Below are positions 63,838-64,000 of a stretch of DNA of 64,000 nucleotides, one piece after another (position 1 is the first letter of the stretch; each line of letters begins with the position of its first letter). The translations under genes and the position numbers were made by a program. Origin of the DNA: Salinirubellus salinus. Its GTDB lineage: Archaea > Halobacteriota > Halobacteria > Halobacteriales > Haloarculaceae. The stretch is taken from the NCBI RefSeq assembly GCF_025231485.1, contig NZ_CP104004.1:1-64000 (forward strand), written 5' to 3'. The notes under the pieces were generated by a model, which saw only the letters and a list, made by a program, of their open reading frames with translations, was not told where the DNA came from and ran no database searches.

Positions 63838-64000
63838 ATGGGAACTGAAGACCAAGAGGAGGAGAACCGGACGTACCCGATCCACATAGGGAATACGACG
63901 ATTCGGTTCGACGACCCCGTTCAGACCGCAGAGACGATCATGATTGAAGCAGGAACGGACGAGGATAAAACCGACCAGAAGTGGCTCTACGCTCTGGAAG
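63838..64000 (+). CDS. ubiquitin-like (multiubiquitin-type) protein, partial
   Basis: Open from the ATG at 63838 to the window edge (54 residues visible). After an acidic start the sequence TYPIHIGNTTIRFDDPVQTA, then ETIMIEAGTDED and KWLYALE, has the strand-strand-helix-strand layout of a beta-grasp domain. The spacing matches prokaryotic multiubiquitin domains (strand pair, then a helix ending in Ala-Gly). Such proteins are usually encoded with E1/E2-like or JAB-domain genes, which would lie beyond 64000. The call is tentative because only one partial domain is visible. Confidence 0.45.
   Translation, partial: MGTEDQEEENRTYPIHIGNTTIRFDDPVQTAETIMIEAGTDEDKTDQKWLYALE

Overview
The window is haloarchaeal (class Halobacteria). 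Its proteins are strongly acidic, GC content is high with a GC-biased third position, mRNAs look leaderless behind TTTATA-type promoters, and the replication genes are archaeal (Orc1/Cdc6, RPA with an RPA-associated protein, family-B polymerase). There is no rRNA, no convincing tRNA and no CRISPR array. Conjugation-like genes, an Orc1 gene flanked by origin repeats, an integrase and a long defence region point to a plasmid, megaplasmid or plasmid-derived accessory region.

Layout. (1) 1-10.5 kb is virus- or plasmid-like: a decayed gene at the left edge, a TrmB-type regulator with a YwgA/Panacea-like partner, a frameshifted dGTPase behind a small wHTH gene, a PadR-like regulator, a DUF1643 protein, a ribbon-helix-helix protein beside an AT-rich tract, a minimal tyrosine recombinase and a 91-bp inverted-repeat element. 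(2) 11-25 kb is a type IV secretion/conjugation-like module: on the minus strand a DUF192 protein, small membrane proteins and a 761-residue anchored surface protein; on the plus strand small cytosolic proteins, a VirB3/PrgI-like protein, a separate VirB4-N-like membrane protein, a VirB4 ATPase, a VirB6-like protein and a membrane AAA+ ATPase. Two copies of a 49-bp element with perfect 12-bp inverted arms bracket this module. (3) 25-28.7 kb holds an RPA gene (frameshifted), its RPA-associated protein, an HNH nuclease and small proteins. (4) 28.7-37.5 kb is a replication/repair block: eleven ORB-like repeats around orc1, a PolB2-type polymerase with a damaged motif C, a 101-residue protein and a RecA-fold protein with a degraded P-loop, then a possible regulator, a SRAP protein and a second orc1. 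(5) 37.9-64 kb is a defence island: an AddAB-like helicase-nuclease pair; a minus-strand array of PLD-SNF2 helicase, DUF1156 methyltransferase, small protein, DUF499 ATPase and an AbrB-like protein; an AAA/DUF4143 ATPase; and a plus-strand long Argonaute with an N-terminal OB fold, a YdjM-like membrane protein, a PLD-SF3 ATPase fusion and, cut by the right edge, a probable ubiquitin-like protein.

How it fits together. Orc1 with its ORBs probably maintains the replicon. The T4SS-like module could move it. PolB2, the RecA-like protein and SRAP look like an archaeal counterpart of a bacterial damage-response cassette. The right third carries at least two separate anti-invader systems. The Argonaute gene set, with its PLD-SF3 partner and ubiquitin-like neighbour, is the best candidate for something undescribed.

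Caution. At least six genes in the left half, plus the 3' end of the methyltransferase, carry single frame changes, while eight very long ORFs on the right are intact. This may be real decay, local sequencing error, or both.
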